A stretch of 64,000 bases of DNA from Cyclobacterium jeungdonense (GCF_010994275.1 NZ_WMCD01000001.1:682001-746000), one strand, 5' to 3'. Numbered from the stretch's first letter, positions 1 through 9,541 are shown. The notes: generated from the letters alone by a model not told the origin. Program-made: numbers and translations.

Positions 1-662
1 AAAGCAGCAAATGATTGGATGTTTTTTTCTACAATTACGATGTTTTCAAAACCCTTGCTCTTCAGCTTTTGAAAAACCTTTTTTCCCAAGGCATTGAAGC
101 CAATGATAGCGATTTTGGGCTGCTTGATCTTTTTTACCAATTCCGAAACCATGTCCGATACCGTAAAAGAAATTGAAAAATTCGGTGCCTGATAACTTAC
201 CTCGCCAATTAAAAAATGGTTGGTGCTTTTCAAATAATCCCTCCATTCCGATAGCAAGGGCCCTGCCATGCCTGCCTGAACCGATAGCTCGAGGGCATCC
301 ATAAAGGCCGCATAAAGCGGAACACTACCGTAAGTAGTGGCCTGAACCCCGAAACATAATTCCGTCAGGTGGGAAAATCCACATTCCTCGTTACAATTTT
401 GCTGGAAAAAAGTTTTTTCAGGAAGGTGGTCACCCAACTTAATTTTCCGGATAGCTTGGTAAATCTCGTCTTCCTGACTGTTAGAACTGAAATAAAGAAT
501 TTCGGTTCTTTCCGGATTAGAGAGCACCAAGGCTTCCCCCAATTCGGGCCATTGTTTCATTTGTTGCAATAAACCCCTGATTTCTTCCGGGGTTAACTGA
601 AACCCGCTTTCCTGATCTTTTTGTAAACCAGTACTGAAACTTAAAAGTCTAAACTGTCCCAT
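1..662 (-). CDS. Glutamyl-tRNA reductase-like protein lacking catalytic Cys (partial, runs off window)
   Basis: The frame is open from an ATG at 662 leftwards to the window edge (220 codons), so the C-terminus is missing. The protein aligns by eye with HemA: the strip EALVLSNPERTEI (residues 43-55) matches the family strip ending in STCNRTE. A later stretch (HLTEL...AGMAGPLL) matches the region around GLDSLVLGEPQILGQ. The segment KIAIIGFNALGKKVFQKLKSKG matches the start of the NADPH-binding domain. HemA reduces glutamyl-tRNA to glutamate semialdehyde through a thioester on Cys50 (E. coli numbering). Here residue 50 is proline, and the LGEPQ strip is also degenerate (YGSVPLY). A catalytic role is therefore unlikely. 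It may be a regulatory or structural paralogue, or a gene drifting out of use. Its upstream region is 663-951. Confidence 0.6.
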   Translation of the reverse strand, partial: MGQFRLLSFSTGLQKDQESGFQLTPEEIRGLLQQMKQWPELGEALVLSNPERTEILYFSSNSQEDEIYQAIRKIKLGDHLPEKTFFQQNCNEECGFSHLTELCFGVQATTYGSVPLYAAFMDALELSVQAGMAGPLLSEWRDYLKSTNHFLIGEVSYQAPNFSISFTVSDMVSELVKKIKQPKIAIIGFNALGKKVFQKLKSKGFENIVIVEKNIQSFAA

Positions 663-951
663 TTTATGCTGTTTATGTTCGCTGTTAATTTTGGAAGGAG
701 TTACGAAGCTCCAACCATCACCGGATTTACCGGCCTAAAAATTTATAGGTTAAAAGTAGCATTTGAATTTCTGTAAGTGGAATTTATTCGGTGAACCGAA
801 CGCTGTGATCGGTAAATGAGGCAAAACAAGGGTTAAAAAATAAGGGATGGTCCTCAACTAATTACGGAAAGGCTGTAACTAATTACCTTTTAGTAATTGA
901 ACCAATTGTGAATAAATGGTTTACCAGAGCCGGGATATAAGGCAAAACCGT
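663..951. other. Intergenic region upstream of the HemA-like gene
   Basis: This gap of about 290 bp separates the leftward HemA-like gene from the end of acr3. It should hold the promoter of the HemA-like gene and the end of the ars transcript. I see no convincing ORF, terminator hairpin or operator in it. Confidence 0.5.
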
Positions 952-1971
952 TCAATACTTCCAGCGTTTGGCAAGTTGAACCAGCGAGAGCATCACCGGT
1001 ACCTCAATAAGTACTCCAACAACGGTAGCCAATGCTGCTCCTGAACTCAAACCAAATAAAGCGATGGCCACTGCCACTGCCAGTTCGAAGAAATTACTCG
1101 CACCGATCATGGCCGCCGGCGCACAAACCCGGTACGTTAGTTTGAGGTATTTACCTGCAAACCAACTAACAAAAAAGATAAGATAGGTCTGCAGGGTTAA
1201 TGGAATGGCTATTAATAAGATATGCTGAGGTTGTGCAATGATTTGTTCACCCTGAAAAGCGAAAAGCAGGACCAGGGTAGTCAACAAAGCTACGATCGAA
1301 AGGGGTTTTAATTTGGGAAGAAACCGTTCTTTCAACCAATCCTCGCCCTTCTGCCTGATGATGAAGCGATTGGTCAAATAACCCGCAATCAAAGGGATAA
1401 CCACAAAGACTACCACCGACGTAATGAGTACGTCATAGGGTACTTGAAAGTCAGTAATTCCCAATAAAAATTGAACGATGGGAACAAAGGCAACCAATAG
1501 AATAAGGTCGTTGACTGAAACTTGAACCAAGGTGTAATTTGGGTCTCCATTGCTCAAATAGGACCAGACAAAAACCATGGCGGTGCAGGGGGCGGCTCCC
1601 AATAGAATGGCCCCGGCAATGTATTCATCGGCCTGTTCGGGAGTTAACCAGGCGCTGTAGAGGTGGTCGAAAAATATCCATGCAAAAAAGGCCATTGTAA
1701 ATGGCTTGATCAGCCAATTGACCACGACCGTCAGTCCCAGTCCTCTGGAATTCCTGCCAACTTCTTTTAAGGAACTGAAATCCACCTGAACCATCATCGG
1801 ATAGATCATCAGCCAGATAAGAATGGCAACAGGGATATTTACGTGGGCTATTTCCAGGGAGGACAGATAGCCCATTTTTTCACCAAAAAAGGATCCGATT
1901 CCTATGCCTGCAGCAATACATAGCAATACCCATATAGTCAGGTATTTTTCAAAAAAGCCTATTCCCTTCAT
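952..1971 (-). CDS. acr3: ACR3-family arsenite efflux permease
   Basis: Inner-membrane arsenite exporter of 339 residues with about ten hydrophobic spans, the usual size for ACR3. The family motif [20 protein letters not shown] is present, with the conserved cysteine at residue 129 that is needed for As(III) transport in characterised ACR3 proteins. [11 protein letters not shown] follows, also typical of the family. It is the last gene of the leftward ars operon, 17 bp after the broken DsbD-like gene. It should remove the arsenite produced by arsenate reduction. Start is the ATG at 1971. Confidence 0.93.
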   Translation of the reverse strand: MKGIGFFEKYLTIWVLLCIAAGIGIGSFFGEKMGYLSSLEIAHVNIPVAILIWLMIYPMMVQVDFSSLKEVGRNSRGLGLTVVVNWLIKPFTMAFFAWIFFDHLYSAWLTPEQADEYIAGAILLGAAPCTAMVFVWSYLSNGDPNYTLVQVSVNDLILLVAFVPIVQFLLGITDFQVPYDVLITSVVVFVVIPLIAGYLTNRFIIRQKGEDWLKERFLPKLKPLSIVALLTTLVLLFAFQGEQIIAQPQHILLIAIPLTLQTYLIFFVSWFAGKYLKLTYRVCAPAAMIGASNFFELAVAVAIALFGLSSGAALATVVGVLIEVPVMLSLVQLAKRWKY

Positions 1972-1988
1972 CGAGTTTTGGATTTGTT

Positions 1989-3327
1989 TTAATTTAGGAA
2001 CAATTTTATTTCGTCCGTTTTTTTAAAATCATTCGTCTTGTAAATCACGTTTTCCTTTGCATCGGTAATCAGGAAAAAGGGAAGCCCCACCTTGAGCTCG
2101 GGAAAGCGCGGATCGTTTCGATATTTTTCAAACTTAGTAGAAGTATCGTAAACTTTATATAGAATGGCATTTTGCAAAGCAGCATTTAAAGCGGCATCGC
2201 TCTGGGTTTGCTTCTGAAAGGCAACACAATTAGTGCACCGGTCCCTATGAAAATCTACAAAAACCAATTTTCCCGTTTCGGCTGCTTTTTGATAGGCAGC
2301 TTCTTTATTTAAATACCAGGTGAGTTCTCCTTTTTGCTCAATGGTCGGCGGCATTTCCTGTCCGGAAGCAGTGCTATTGTAAGTAGCTGACTCCTGGGGC
2401 AATACATTTGCCCCAATAAGGAAGAACCCAAAGACGCCAGCCAGGGCAAATAAAGACAATTTTGTTCTTAGCTGCTTTGATTTGTTTTGCGATTGAAGAT
2501 TAAATGATGCCAGGAATAACAAGACAGCACCCAGTATTATATAAAAGCTAACGTTGTCGTTCATACCAAAGCCATTTATGCCTTTAACAAGGTATCCGTA
2601 AGCGAAATAGGCGATTACAATAGCAAAGACCCATTGTACATAAAACATCCATTTTCCACTTTTCGGTAGCGCCAGCCCAAAAACACCGAGAAGCAAAACC
2701 GGAACACCCACCCCAAAACCAAAGAACATCATTTTGAAGGCTGCAGAGACGCCAAACCTGCTGTAACCGTGCTTGAGCTTGACGCGATCGCCACTAATAT
2801 ACTGACTACTATAGGTCCTACACAAGCTGACGACAGTAATCCTGCTCCAGCACCCATTACCAGGGTTCCACCTAAACCTCGGTTTTCAGTATCTAACTGT
2901 CCTCCAAGGAAGGAGAGTTGCAAGTAATCTACGGTCGCCAAAGCCATCATAAATAACACAACGCCAATGTTCAGGTTTGCAATTGGTAACCGGAGGATAT
3001 CGTTAAAAGCTCCCCCGGGTTATTGAAGCAATAATTCCAAATAGAAAATAAATGCTGGCCAAGTCGAAGTAATAGGCTAACGGATGCGCAAATTTCCCCC
3101 ATTTACTTGTCCTGTTTCGTAAGAAGTTAACAGTCAAGGGTAAACTGGGTAGACGCAGGGCAAAAGACTTGCCATAGCGCAAGCCAGAAATAAGAAAAGA
3201 TAAGACCCAATCCCTGTACTTCCGCCAATTGCGAACCGACCCAGGTATTCATTTCGTCGAATACAGATTGAGCTTAAACTTGCGAACCAAGTGATATGAG
3301 AATGGCTAAAAGACTAAGCTTTTTCAT
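1989..3327 (-). pseudogene. Broken DsbD/thioredoxin-family thiol:disulfide interchange gene
   Basis: Conceptual translation from an ATG at 3327 gives an exported or membrane DsbD-like protein once several lesions are ignored. A signal peptide is followed by an in-frame TAA at codon 18. The first transmembrane block carries a PCVYP motif but is reached only after a frameshift near 3190. GGAFNDILRL is reached after another shift near 3010. The second block (SACVGPIVVS) shifts again near 2750 into the last frame, which is open for the remaining spans and a C-terminal thioredoxin domain with a CTNC centre. The family moves reducing equivalents across the inner membrane, and such genes recur in Bacteroidota ars operons. 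At least four independent lesions make a pseudogene more likely than sequencing error, though homopolymer errors cannot be excluded. Confidence 0.8.
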
Positions 3328-3332
3328 CAATA

Positions 3333-4100
3333 TTAAACCTTCACTTGGGACATCATGTAGAACATTTCTGTAGCTATTTGCTTCGTGCGTTCATCATAAA
3401 CCGCTGCTTCCTGTTCCGTTCCATCAGCCTCTTTAGGATCTACGTAAGGGATGGGTACGCGGAGCGAGGCTCCTGGAATAAAGGGGCAGCTTTTGTCAGC
3501 TTCCGAACAGGTCATAATCGCCGCAAAATTTTCTGAAGCATTGAATGCATCGTCATATTTTTTCGAAAAACACTCCACTTCTTCTCCATTTTCTGAGAAG
3601 CTGACTTTATAACGGGGATTATCTCCTTTTGTGTGGTTTACCCGGAAACCGGCTCGTTCGATAGCAGCCACCGCTCTGGGATTAAATGCCGTTGCCTCGG
3701 TGCCTCCTGAATACGTGTGGACCCCTTCCTCTACTCCATAATACGCCGCGGCAGTTGCTGCCCAGATCTGGCTTAAATGACTTCTACGGCTATTGTGGGT
3801 ACAAATAAAAGTAAGATTAGCGGGTTCATTCGATTTCTTTTTGGTTTGAACGTACAAGGCAATTTTTTTCAATTGATCTTTTCGGTCGTTTGGAATGGCA
3901 TCAATACCGGCGAGAACGGATTCAATATACTGTGAAAGTTCTGGATACATGGAGATTTCAATGGTTTTAGGTTCCGATGACATGGTGGCTTGGATTGGTT
4001 CACTGACTTTTGCATTTGGGTTTCCTTCCTTTTTGGAGTTTGAAGTGCAGGAAAGAAATAAAATGGAGACAATGGAAAAAGGGATGAGTAATCGTTTCAT
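3333..4100 (-). CDS. Arsenate reductase-like LMW phosphatase-fold protein with lipoprotein signal
   Basis: The core (from about residue 95) is a low-molecular-weight protein-tyrosine-phosphatase fold. The P-loop CTHNSRRS (Cys100 to Arg106, CX5R) and later cysteines (VECFS, MTCSEADKSCPF) fit the thioredoxin-linked ArsC relatives of Bacteroidota ars operons, which reduce arsenate to arsenite. Unusually, the frame begins with a lipoprotein signal peptide and a lipobox ending at Cys18 (ILFLSC). This would put the enzyme outside the cytoplasm. A second ATG at residue 40 (genomic 3983) begins where cytoplasmic relatives would start, so either form, or both, may be made. The gene lies 24 bp after arsM and 5 bp before the DsbD-like pseudogene. 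Confidence 0.82.
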   Translation of the reverse strand: MKRLLIPFSIVSILFLSCTSNSKKEGNPNAKVSEPIQATMSSEPKTIEISMYPELSQYIESVLAGIDAIPNDRKDQLKKIALYVQTKKKSNEPANLTFICTHNSRRSHLSQIWAATAAAYYGVEEGVHTYSGGTEATAFNPRAVAAIERAGFRVNHTKGDNPRYKVSFSENGEEVECFSKKYDDAFNASENFAAIMTCSEADKSCPFIPGASLRVPIPYVDPKEADGTEQEAAVYDERTKQIATEMFYMMSQVKV

Positions 4101-4124
4101 TTTAGAATGTTTTTTAATAATAGT

Positions 4125-5009
4125 TTAACAACATCCGGACCCTTCCTGGCAGGAATTGGTTTGCATTTCTGATAATTTTATTTTTGGCATTTTGTCGCCA
4201 TTTCCAGGTTTTTCCGCGTACACCGTAATGCTGTAAATGCCTGTTCCTCCCTGATTGAAGGCAATAATATCTTCGGGACGGAGGTATTTTCCTAAAATGT
4301 CATCAGGAATGCTTATAGACTTCTCTTTTTGTAAGGTGATATTCTGGAACCCCGACTTCTCAATGTGCTCCAGGTAGGCTTCTTTTTGAATGGCACCCGC
4401 TACGCAGCCTGCATACATTTCAGCATCTTCTTTCAGAGCTTGAGGAAGGTCCCCGACCAATACTATATCTGAAATGCTAAAATGGCCACCCGCTTTTAGC
4501 ACCCGGAAAATTTCCCCAATCACTTTTTCTTTGTCGGGAACCAGGTTCAGCACGCAATTGCTCACCACTACATCTGCCACCTCGTCATTTACCGGCATCT
4601 CATCGATATCACCTTCCCGAAACTCCACGTTATTAAAAGCCAATTTTTCAGCATTAAGCCTGGCCTTTTGGACCATAGCAGGCGTAAAATCGATACCGAT
4701 TACTTTTCCCTCCGGTCCCGCTTCGTGCCTGGCTACGAAACAGTCGTTTCCTGCTCCGGAGCCTAGGTCAATGACGGTGTCGCCTTTTTGGATTTTGGCA
4801 AATTGTGTGGGTAATCCACACCCCAGCCCCAAATCTGCTTCTTTCACATATCCACTTGTTTCGGTATAATCATCCATCATGATGTTATATACCTTGTTGG
4901 ATGGGGTAGTGGCGCCGCAGCAGGAAGCCGCATTCTGTGTTTTTCCTTGGTTGGCGATGCGCGCATAGCGGTCTTTCACCAAATTCTTTAAATCGTTATC
5001 GTTGTTCAT
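4125..5009 (-). CDS. arsM: Arsenite S-adenosylmethionine methyltransferase ArsM
   Basis: Methylates As(III) using S-adenosylmethionine. The SAM motif VIDLGSGAGNDCFVARH is at about residues 79-95. The cysteines characteristic of ArsM are visible: Cys30-Cys31, Cys64 (GLGCGLPT), Cys152 (VVSNCVLNL) and Cys202 (YAGCVAG). The tail is cysteine-rich and ends GSGCC. The frame is open to 5093, but homology starts at MNNDND, so I chose the ATG at 5009. That leaves 43 bp after the arsR stop instead of an overlap. It is the second gene of the operon and 294 residues long. Confidence 0.93.
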   Translation of the reverse strand: MNNDNDLKNLVKDRYARIANQGKTQNAASCCGATTPSNKVYNIMMDDYTETSGYVKEADLGLGCGLPTQFAKIQKGDTVIDLGSGAGNDCFVARHEAGPEGKVIGIDFTPAMVQKARLNAEKLAFNNVEFREGDIDEMPVNDEVADVVVSNCVLNLVPDKEKVIGEIFRVLKAGGHFSISDIVLVGDLPQALKEDAEMYAGCVAGAIQKEAYLEHIEKSGFQNITLQKEKSISIPDDILGKYLRPEDIIAFNQGGTGIYSITVYAEKPGNGDKMPKIKLSEMQTNSCQEGSGCC

Positions 5010-5052
5010 CGTCTTTTCTACTTTTAGCTGTAGTTGTATGTAGTTTCGTGTC

Positions 5053-5388
5053 TCAACAACAATCCCTGGGAATGGAAGGAGGGTATTGGTCAAAGAGCTG
5101 GTTAAATTGATTTTTTATTTCCGTCCAGCGCATAGGATTGATACAATAGCTGATCCGGGAGCCCTCAATGGTTCCCTGTATGATGCCTACTGATTTTAGT
5201 TCTCGGAGGTGCTGGCTGATGGTTGCTTGTGCCAGGCCCAGTTCCTGTACCAGATCGCCATTGATGCAGGCATTGCTTTTAAGTAACTGCTGAATGATCG
5301 CCACCCGGGCGGGATGCGCTAATACTTTGGCCACAGTTGCCAGCTCATTTTGCATTTCGTTGAATAAATCACTTTTGGTTACCCCCAC
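5053..5388 (-). CDS. arsR: ArsR-family arsenic-responsive repressor
   Basis: Winged-helix repressor of 111 residues, the usual size. The recognition segment is ELGLAQATISQHLRELKSVGII (about residues 49-70), followed by the wing GTIEGSRISYCIN. Candidate metal-binding cysteines are Cys41, Cys82 and the C-terminal pair Cys110-Cys111. ArsR proteins leave their operator on binding As(III) or Sb(III). The gene heads the leftward ars operon and is preceded by a palindrome suited to self-repression (5420-5435). Confidence 0.93.
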   Translation of the reverse strand: MGVTKSDLFNEMQNELATVAKVLAHPARVAIIQQLLKSNACINGDLVQELGLAQATISQHLRELKSVGIIQGTIEGSRISYCINPMRWTEIKNQFNQLFDQYPPSIPRDCC

Positions 5389-5419
5389 TTCGAGCTTATT
5401 TTAAATTATTGATAAGTAC

Positions 5420-5435
5420 ATTGCAATATTACGAT
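5420..5435. promoter_or_regulatory. Probable ArsR operator
   Basis: The 16-bp imperfect palindrome ATTGCAATATTACGAT has the AAT(A)TT centre and ATCG-type arms seen in many ArsR operators. It lies about 32 bp upstream of the arsR start codon, where bound repressor would block the operon promoter. This is an inference from symmetry and position. Confidence 0.5.
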
Positions 5436-5630
5436 ATGTTTTTCTAAAAGAAAAGCGCTCTTTGAAAAAATCACAATTTGATAATTTGGCATCTAACTTT
5501 ACCGCACCAATATCGGTTTTCAAAGCATCCGACAATTCCTCTTTTAAAAATTTAAAGATTCCTATACCTTGTATTGGTATTTATTTACTATTAAGAAAGT
5601 ATCTTGGGATCAACCAAAACGTAATGAGTT

Positions 5631-6662
5631 ATGGATCGACATTTATTCTATGGATTTTACATACCCATTTTGATTGCTTTTTTCAGTTTGGGAATCCAGC
5701 CCGAATCAACAGCTCAGAATAATGAAAATCATATGAATGAAAACATAGGAGATACTCCGGACAAGGAATTGCAGCGTAAGCACTTATACAGACTGCTGGG
5801 AAAACTTCCCGAACGGGATAGGCCAATAGGTGTGGAAGTGATTGCAACGGAGGAAAGGGATGGGGTTATAATTCAAAAATTGCTATTGGATATCAATGGA
5901 CTAGAACTGGTCCCAGCCTATTTTTCCATACCTAAAAACGCTACTGGTAAACTGCCGGTGGTGCTGTTTAACCATTCTCATTTTGGACAGTATGAAGTGG
6001 GGAAGAATGAATTTGTTATGGGAAGGAAGGAAATGCAAACCCCGCCTTATGCTGTAGCCCTGGCCAAAGAAGGTTATGCCGGATTATGCCTGGATTCCTG
6101 GGGATTTGGAGAGCGTTCCGGAAGGGCTGAACTGGATATTTTTAAAGAAATGCTCTGGAAGGGGCAGGTGCTTTTTGGGATGATGGTCTATGATAACCTT
6201 CGGGCTTTGGATTACCTGGTTTCCAGGGATGATATCGACGAGGATCGCATTGCCACCCTGGGCATGTCCATGGGCAGCACCATGGCCTGGTGGTTGGCAG
6301 CCCTGGATGAACGGATCAAGGTTTGTGTGGATCTGAATTGCCTGACCGATTTTCATACGTTAATGGAACAGGGAGATTTACGTCTCCACGGTATCTATTA
6401 TTACGTTCCCGATTTACTGACCCATTTTTCAACCTAAACTATCAATGCGCTTATTTCGCCGAGACCCCATTTTGGGCTAGCAGGAGAATTTGATCCCCTG
6501 ACTCCTCTGAAAGGACTGGAAATCATTGATAAAAATTTACAGGCTGCATACGCCCGTGATGGGGCACCTGATGCCTGGAAATTGAAGATATATCCGGTAG
6601 CCCACGAAGAAACGGCAGAGATGCGGGCAGATATTCTACAGTTTTTGCGGGAATGGTTGTAA
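5631..6662 (+). pseudogene. Exported alpha/beta hydrolase interrupted by one in-frame stop
   Basis: The protein begins with a signal peptide (IPILIAFFSLGIQPESTAQ). An alpha/beta hydrolase domain of the dienelactone-hydrolase/acetyl-xylan-esterase type follows, with nucleophile elbow GMSMGST, ending at a TAA at 6435-6437. The same frame continues without a further stop to 6662 and encodes the rest of the fold: [21 protein letters not shown] (acid region) and [22 protein letters not shown] (catalytic-His region). The triad therefore straddles a single nonsense codon, and the truncated product would lack Asp and His. The change could be recent inactivation, a sequencing error, or readthrough. 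It lies divergent from arsR, with a 242-bp gap. Confidence 0.72.
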
Positions 6663-7194
6663 GTATTTTAAGTATTAGTTAGGATTCAAAAATTCAAAGG
6701 TTATTTTCACCAGGAACGGAACCAATTTTTTTGCCCGAGCCGTAATGCTTCTTTTTTTTAGGAATGAAAGAAAGAGTTGTTTGGGTAAAGGAATTTCCGG
6801 TCTGTAATAGCTGTCCTTTTTCAGGCAATAGTTGCAGTTTTTTTTTTCTTAACCTTCAAAATGTTTTAATAAATGCAAACGCCCTGTCATATCCGGAGAT
6901 CAACTCATTATACGAAGCAATTTGGATTAGGAATATCGCATGGTAAAAATTGGTCAACAAAGGTCTAAATCATTAAGAACGTGTATTCAGATTTTGCTTT
7001 GGTGCTTATGTAAAAACCCTGGTCATAAAAAGGGAATAAGGCAATTTATCAAAGTGAAATTGTAACCAGCACAATTTATCATTCTTACCAACTACTAGAC
7101 ATGGGTAAATATTCCGGTGATGCTGGTTCTCAACATGAGTGCAAAGAAGAGAGGCTACTACCAAGATAGTTTTTCTTTTTGCGGTTAAACTCCT
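6663..7194. other. Gene-free stretch between hydrolase and cfa
   Basis: These 530 bp are AT-rich with long T runs (for example around 6840). The only ORF, about 60 codons at 6764-6946, has no recognisable features. No hairpin or repeat stands out. Confidence 0.4.
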
Positions 7195-8325
7195 TTACCG
7201 AATGGAGATGTATCCCCCAGGTACACCATTTTTAGAAAGGACTACCTGCCAAAGTTGATTTTTTCGGGATCGAAAAGCTCCCGCGCAGCTTAATAGATAA
7301 TAATTCCACATCCGATAGAATCTTTCGTCATATCGGTCTTTTAACTTCTCCCAATTGGTTTCGAAATTTTTATGCCACGCCATAATTGTCCGGTCATAGT
7401 CGGCGCTGAAGTTATGCCAGTCCTCCATAACAAAAATACCTTCAATTGCTTTTGCAATTTGCTGAATGGATGGAAGTAATGAATTGGGAAAGATATAATG
7501 GTTAATCCATGGATCATTCCATGTAGAAGTGAAATTGCTCCCTATGGTATGCAGTAAAAATAACCCATCATCTTTTAGGGATCGTTGGACCGATTTCATG
7601 TAGGTACGGTAATTTTTATAGCCTACATGTTCAAACATGCCCAACGATACCACCCGATCAAATGTTTCGTTTACCTGACGATAGTCCAGAAGTCGGATAT
7701 CAACTGGCAATCCTTTACAGGTTTCCTTGGCTAATTTGGCCTGTTCCGTTGAAACAGTAATCCCCGTTACTTGAACATTATAATTTTCTGAAGCAAACTT
7801 GGCAAACCCACCCCAGCCACAGCCAATATCCAATACCCGCATGCCAGGTTGAAGATTTAATTTTAAACAGGTAAGTTTCAGTTTTTTTTCCTGGGCTTCC
7901 TCCAGTGTAACTGCATCTTTCCAATAAGCACAAGAATAGATCATTCGCTGATCGAGCATGGTAGAAAAAAGGTCATTTCCTAAGTCATAATGCCGTTTGG
8001 CTGAACGAAAGGATCCTGAAATATTTTGAAGGTTTAGTGCTTTGGCAAGAAACACCTGAACCAATGTTTTCCAGTTTCCTCGGATCTTATCCTGAAGCCG
8101 TGTTTTAAATATCCGTGTAAAAAATTCATCCAATTCTTTACAGTCCCACCAGTTTTCCATATAACTTTCTCCCGCGCCCAAAGACCCCTCCAGTAATACC
8201 TGATTGAAAAATTTTTCATTGTGTACCTGCAAATCCCAGGAATTATTCCCATTAATATTAATGCTTGCCAGAGAAAGTAATTCCTGAATGGTCTTTTTTG
8301 CTTCGATGGTTTTCATTCTTCCCAT
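7195..8325 (-). CDS. cfa: Cyclopropane-fatty-acyl-phospholipid synthase
   Basis: Transfers a methylene group from SAM to cis-unsaturated acyl chains of membrane phospholipids, a stress and stationary-phase modification. The 376 residues match the family length (E. coli 382). Visible motifs are HYDLGNDLF, MIYSCAYW with the conserved Cys, the SAM loop VLDIGCGWGGFAKF, and MFEHVGYKNY. HNFSADYDRTIMAWHKNF lies near the C-terminus. Starts at 8325 and 8316 are both possible. It is transcribed away from the DUF892 gene across a gap of about 100 bp, which suggests a shared stress-responsive intergenic region. Confidence 0.94.
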   Translation of the reverse strand: MGRMKTIEAKKTIQELLSLASININGNNSWDLQVHNEKFFNQVLLEGSLGAGESYMENWWDCKELDEFFTRIFKTRLQDKIRGNWKTLVQVFLAKALNLQNISGSFRSAKRHYDLGNDLFSTMLDQRMIYSCAYWKDAVTLEEAQEKKLKLTCLKLNLQPGMRVLDIGCGWGGFAKFASENYNVQVTGITVSTEQAKLAKETCKGLPVDIRLLDYRQVNETFDRVVSLGMFEHVGYKNYRTYMKSVQRSLKDDGLFLLHTIGSNFTSTWNDPWINHYIFPNSLLPSIQQIAKAIEGIFVMEDWHNFSADYDRTIMAWHKNFETNWEKLKDRYDERFYRMWNYYLLSCAGAFRSRKNQLWQVVLSKNGVPGGYISIR

Positions 8326-8428
8326 TTATTATTATTGATCCGGATAATTGTTGACGTAGCCTAAGAAATGAATATATTTATCAATTTTCAACGATCTTTA
8401 TCACCAAGAAAACATACAATCGTCATTG

Positions 8429-8980
8429 ATGAAACGGTCTTCCACGGATATTTTTATCACAAAAGGAGATATGAAAAAGGCACTATCCAATTTACAAGAA
8501 GCATTGGGTTATCAACTTAAAAATCTTTATGATGCTGAGAAAAAGATTCAGAAAGCTTTGCCAGAATGCAGTGAAAAGGCTACCAGTCCAAGACTGCAAA
8601 AAGAATTGAAAAATTATCTTGAAAGTACCTTCGACAAGATCAATAAATTGGAACGTGTTTTTAATTACCTGATGGATTCCCCAACTGGCCGGGAAAATCT
8701 GATCATGGATAAAATGCTGGAAGATACCCATCATATCTTAAAAATTTCCTCATCTGATGAATTGCGGGATGTGCTGATTACCAGCTGTCTGCAGAATATT
8801 ATTCATTATAAGATTGCAGGATATGGAAGCGCTCACGCAATGGCCATGGAACTAGACCTGCGCACGGTTACTGATCTTTTACATGAGGTACTTATGTGGG
8901 AAAAGCAAAGCGACCAGGTTTTAACATCAATCGCAGTTAAAGAACTAAACGTGAAAGCAACAAAAGTACCTAAGCCTTAA
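8429..8980 (+). CDS. DUF892/YciE-family ferritin-like protein
   Basis: An all-helical four-helix-bundle protein of the YciE/YciF family (DUF892), which is linked to stress and has an unsettled biochemical role. The family signature YQLKNLYDAEKKIQKALP is followed by helices with spaced Glu and His (LEDTHH, HEVLMWEKQSD) that could bind metal. The ATG at 8429 gives 183 residues. A second ATG at 8471 follows a GGAG directly and coincides with the start of family homology, so it may be the real start. Divergent neighbour of cfa. Confidence 0.82.
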   Translation: MKRSSTDIFITKGDMKKALSNLQEALGYQLKNLYDAEKKIQKALPECSEKATSPRLQKELKNYLESTFDKINKLERVFNYLMDSPTGRENLIMDKMLEDTHHILKISSSDELRDVLITSCLQNIIHYKIAGYGSAHAMAMELDLRTVTDLLHEVLMWEKQSDQVLTSIAVKELNVKATKVPKP

Positions 8981-9490
8981 CGCTTAATTATTTTAATAGG
9001 ATTAGTCCTGAGGAACGCTGAATCAGGGGAATTCCTGTTCGACTCTGACATATTGGACCTGATTCCCCGTACATTAATTATGGGAATTGTTGGGGATGTG
9101 ATGTTGGAATGAAGGCTAAATACCGTCATATCCAAGAGGGGGTATGATTACCCCTGTGGTAATGTATTGTCCTTAATGAAAGAGACAGCTCTTACTTTGA
9201 TCAATCTTAAATCCTGCCTAACCAACAGGGAAAAAAGTAGATAAAACCTTTAATTTTAAAGCCACATCAGAATAGACCATGCTTTATTGACTGCCCGGCT
9301 CAGCATTGCTAACCTGGTCAATAATCATATCCTGGATTTTGATAAAGAAGGCTTTCTGGATACAATTACAGCACTTGAAAAGGCGGTATTAAACACGTCT
9401 GAATTATTAAAACAGTACAAATGATAAAAATCATTTCGATGACCCCAGGGAAATCATTGGGATTGAAGGTGACAACCCATAGCTTTACTT
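8981..9490. other. Degraded stretch with a C-terminal gene fragment
   Basis: No intact gene is seen. On the plus strand, codons 9275-9424 read DHALLTARLSIANLVNNHI and continue for about 50 residues to a TGA. This looks like the C-terminus of a helical protein whose start is gone. I do not recognise its family. Confidence 0.35.
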
Positions 9491-9491
9491 A

Positions 9492-9541
9492 AGTTGTCAA
9501 AGAAATAACGTACTATAGTTGTCAAAGAAATAACGGACTAT
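9492..9541 (+). repeat. 25-bp tandem direct repeat (two copies)
   Basis: A unit beginning AGTTGTCAAAGAAATAACG occurs at 9492-9516 and 9517-9541, abutting, with one mismatch (T or G at unit position 20). It sits inside eroded DNA and could be a replication-slippage duplication or a relic of an element end. Confidence 0.8.

Noticed and set aside
5462..5722. 86-codon plus-strand ORF upstream of the hydrolase
   Set aside because: It overlaps the arsR promoter side and the hydrolase start in another frame, has no motif, and its composition looks like AT-rich non-coding DNA.
6764..6946. 60-codon plus-strand ORF with several cysteines
   Set aside because: It contains a long T run read as Phe repeats and no conserved pattern. 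It is probably chance.
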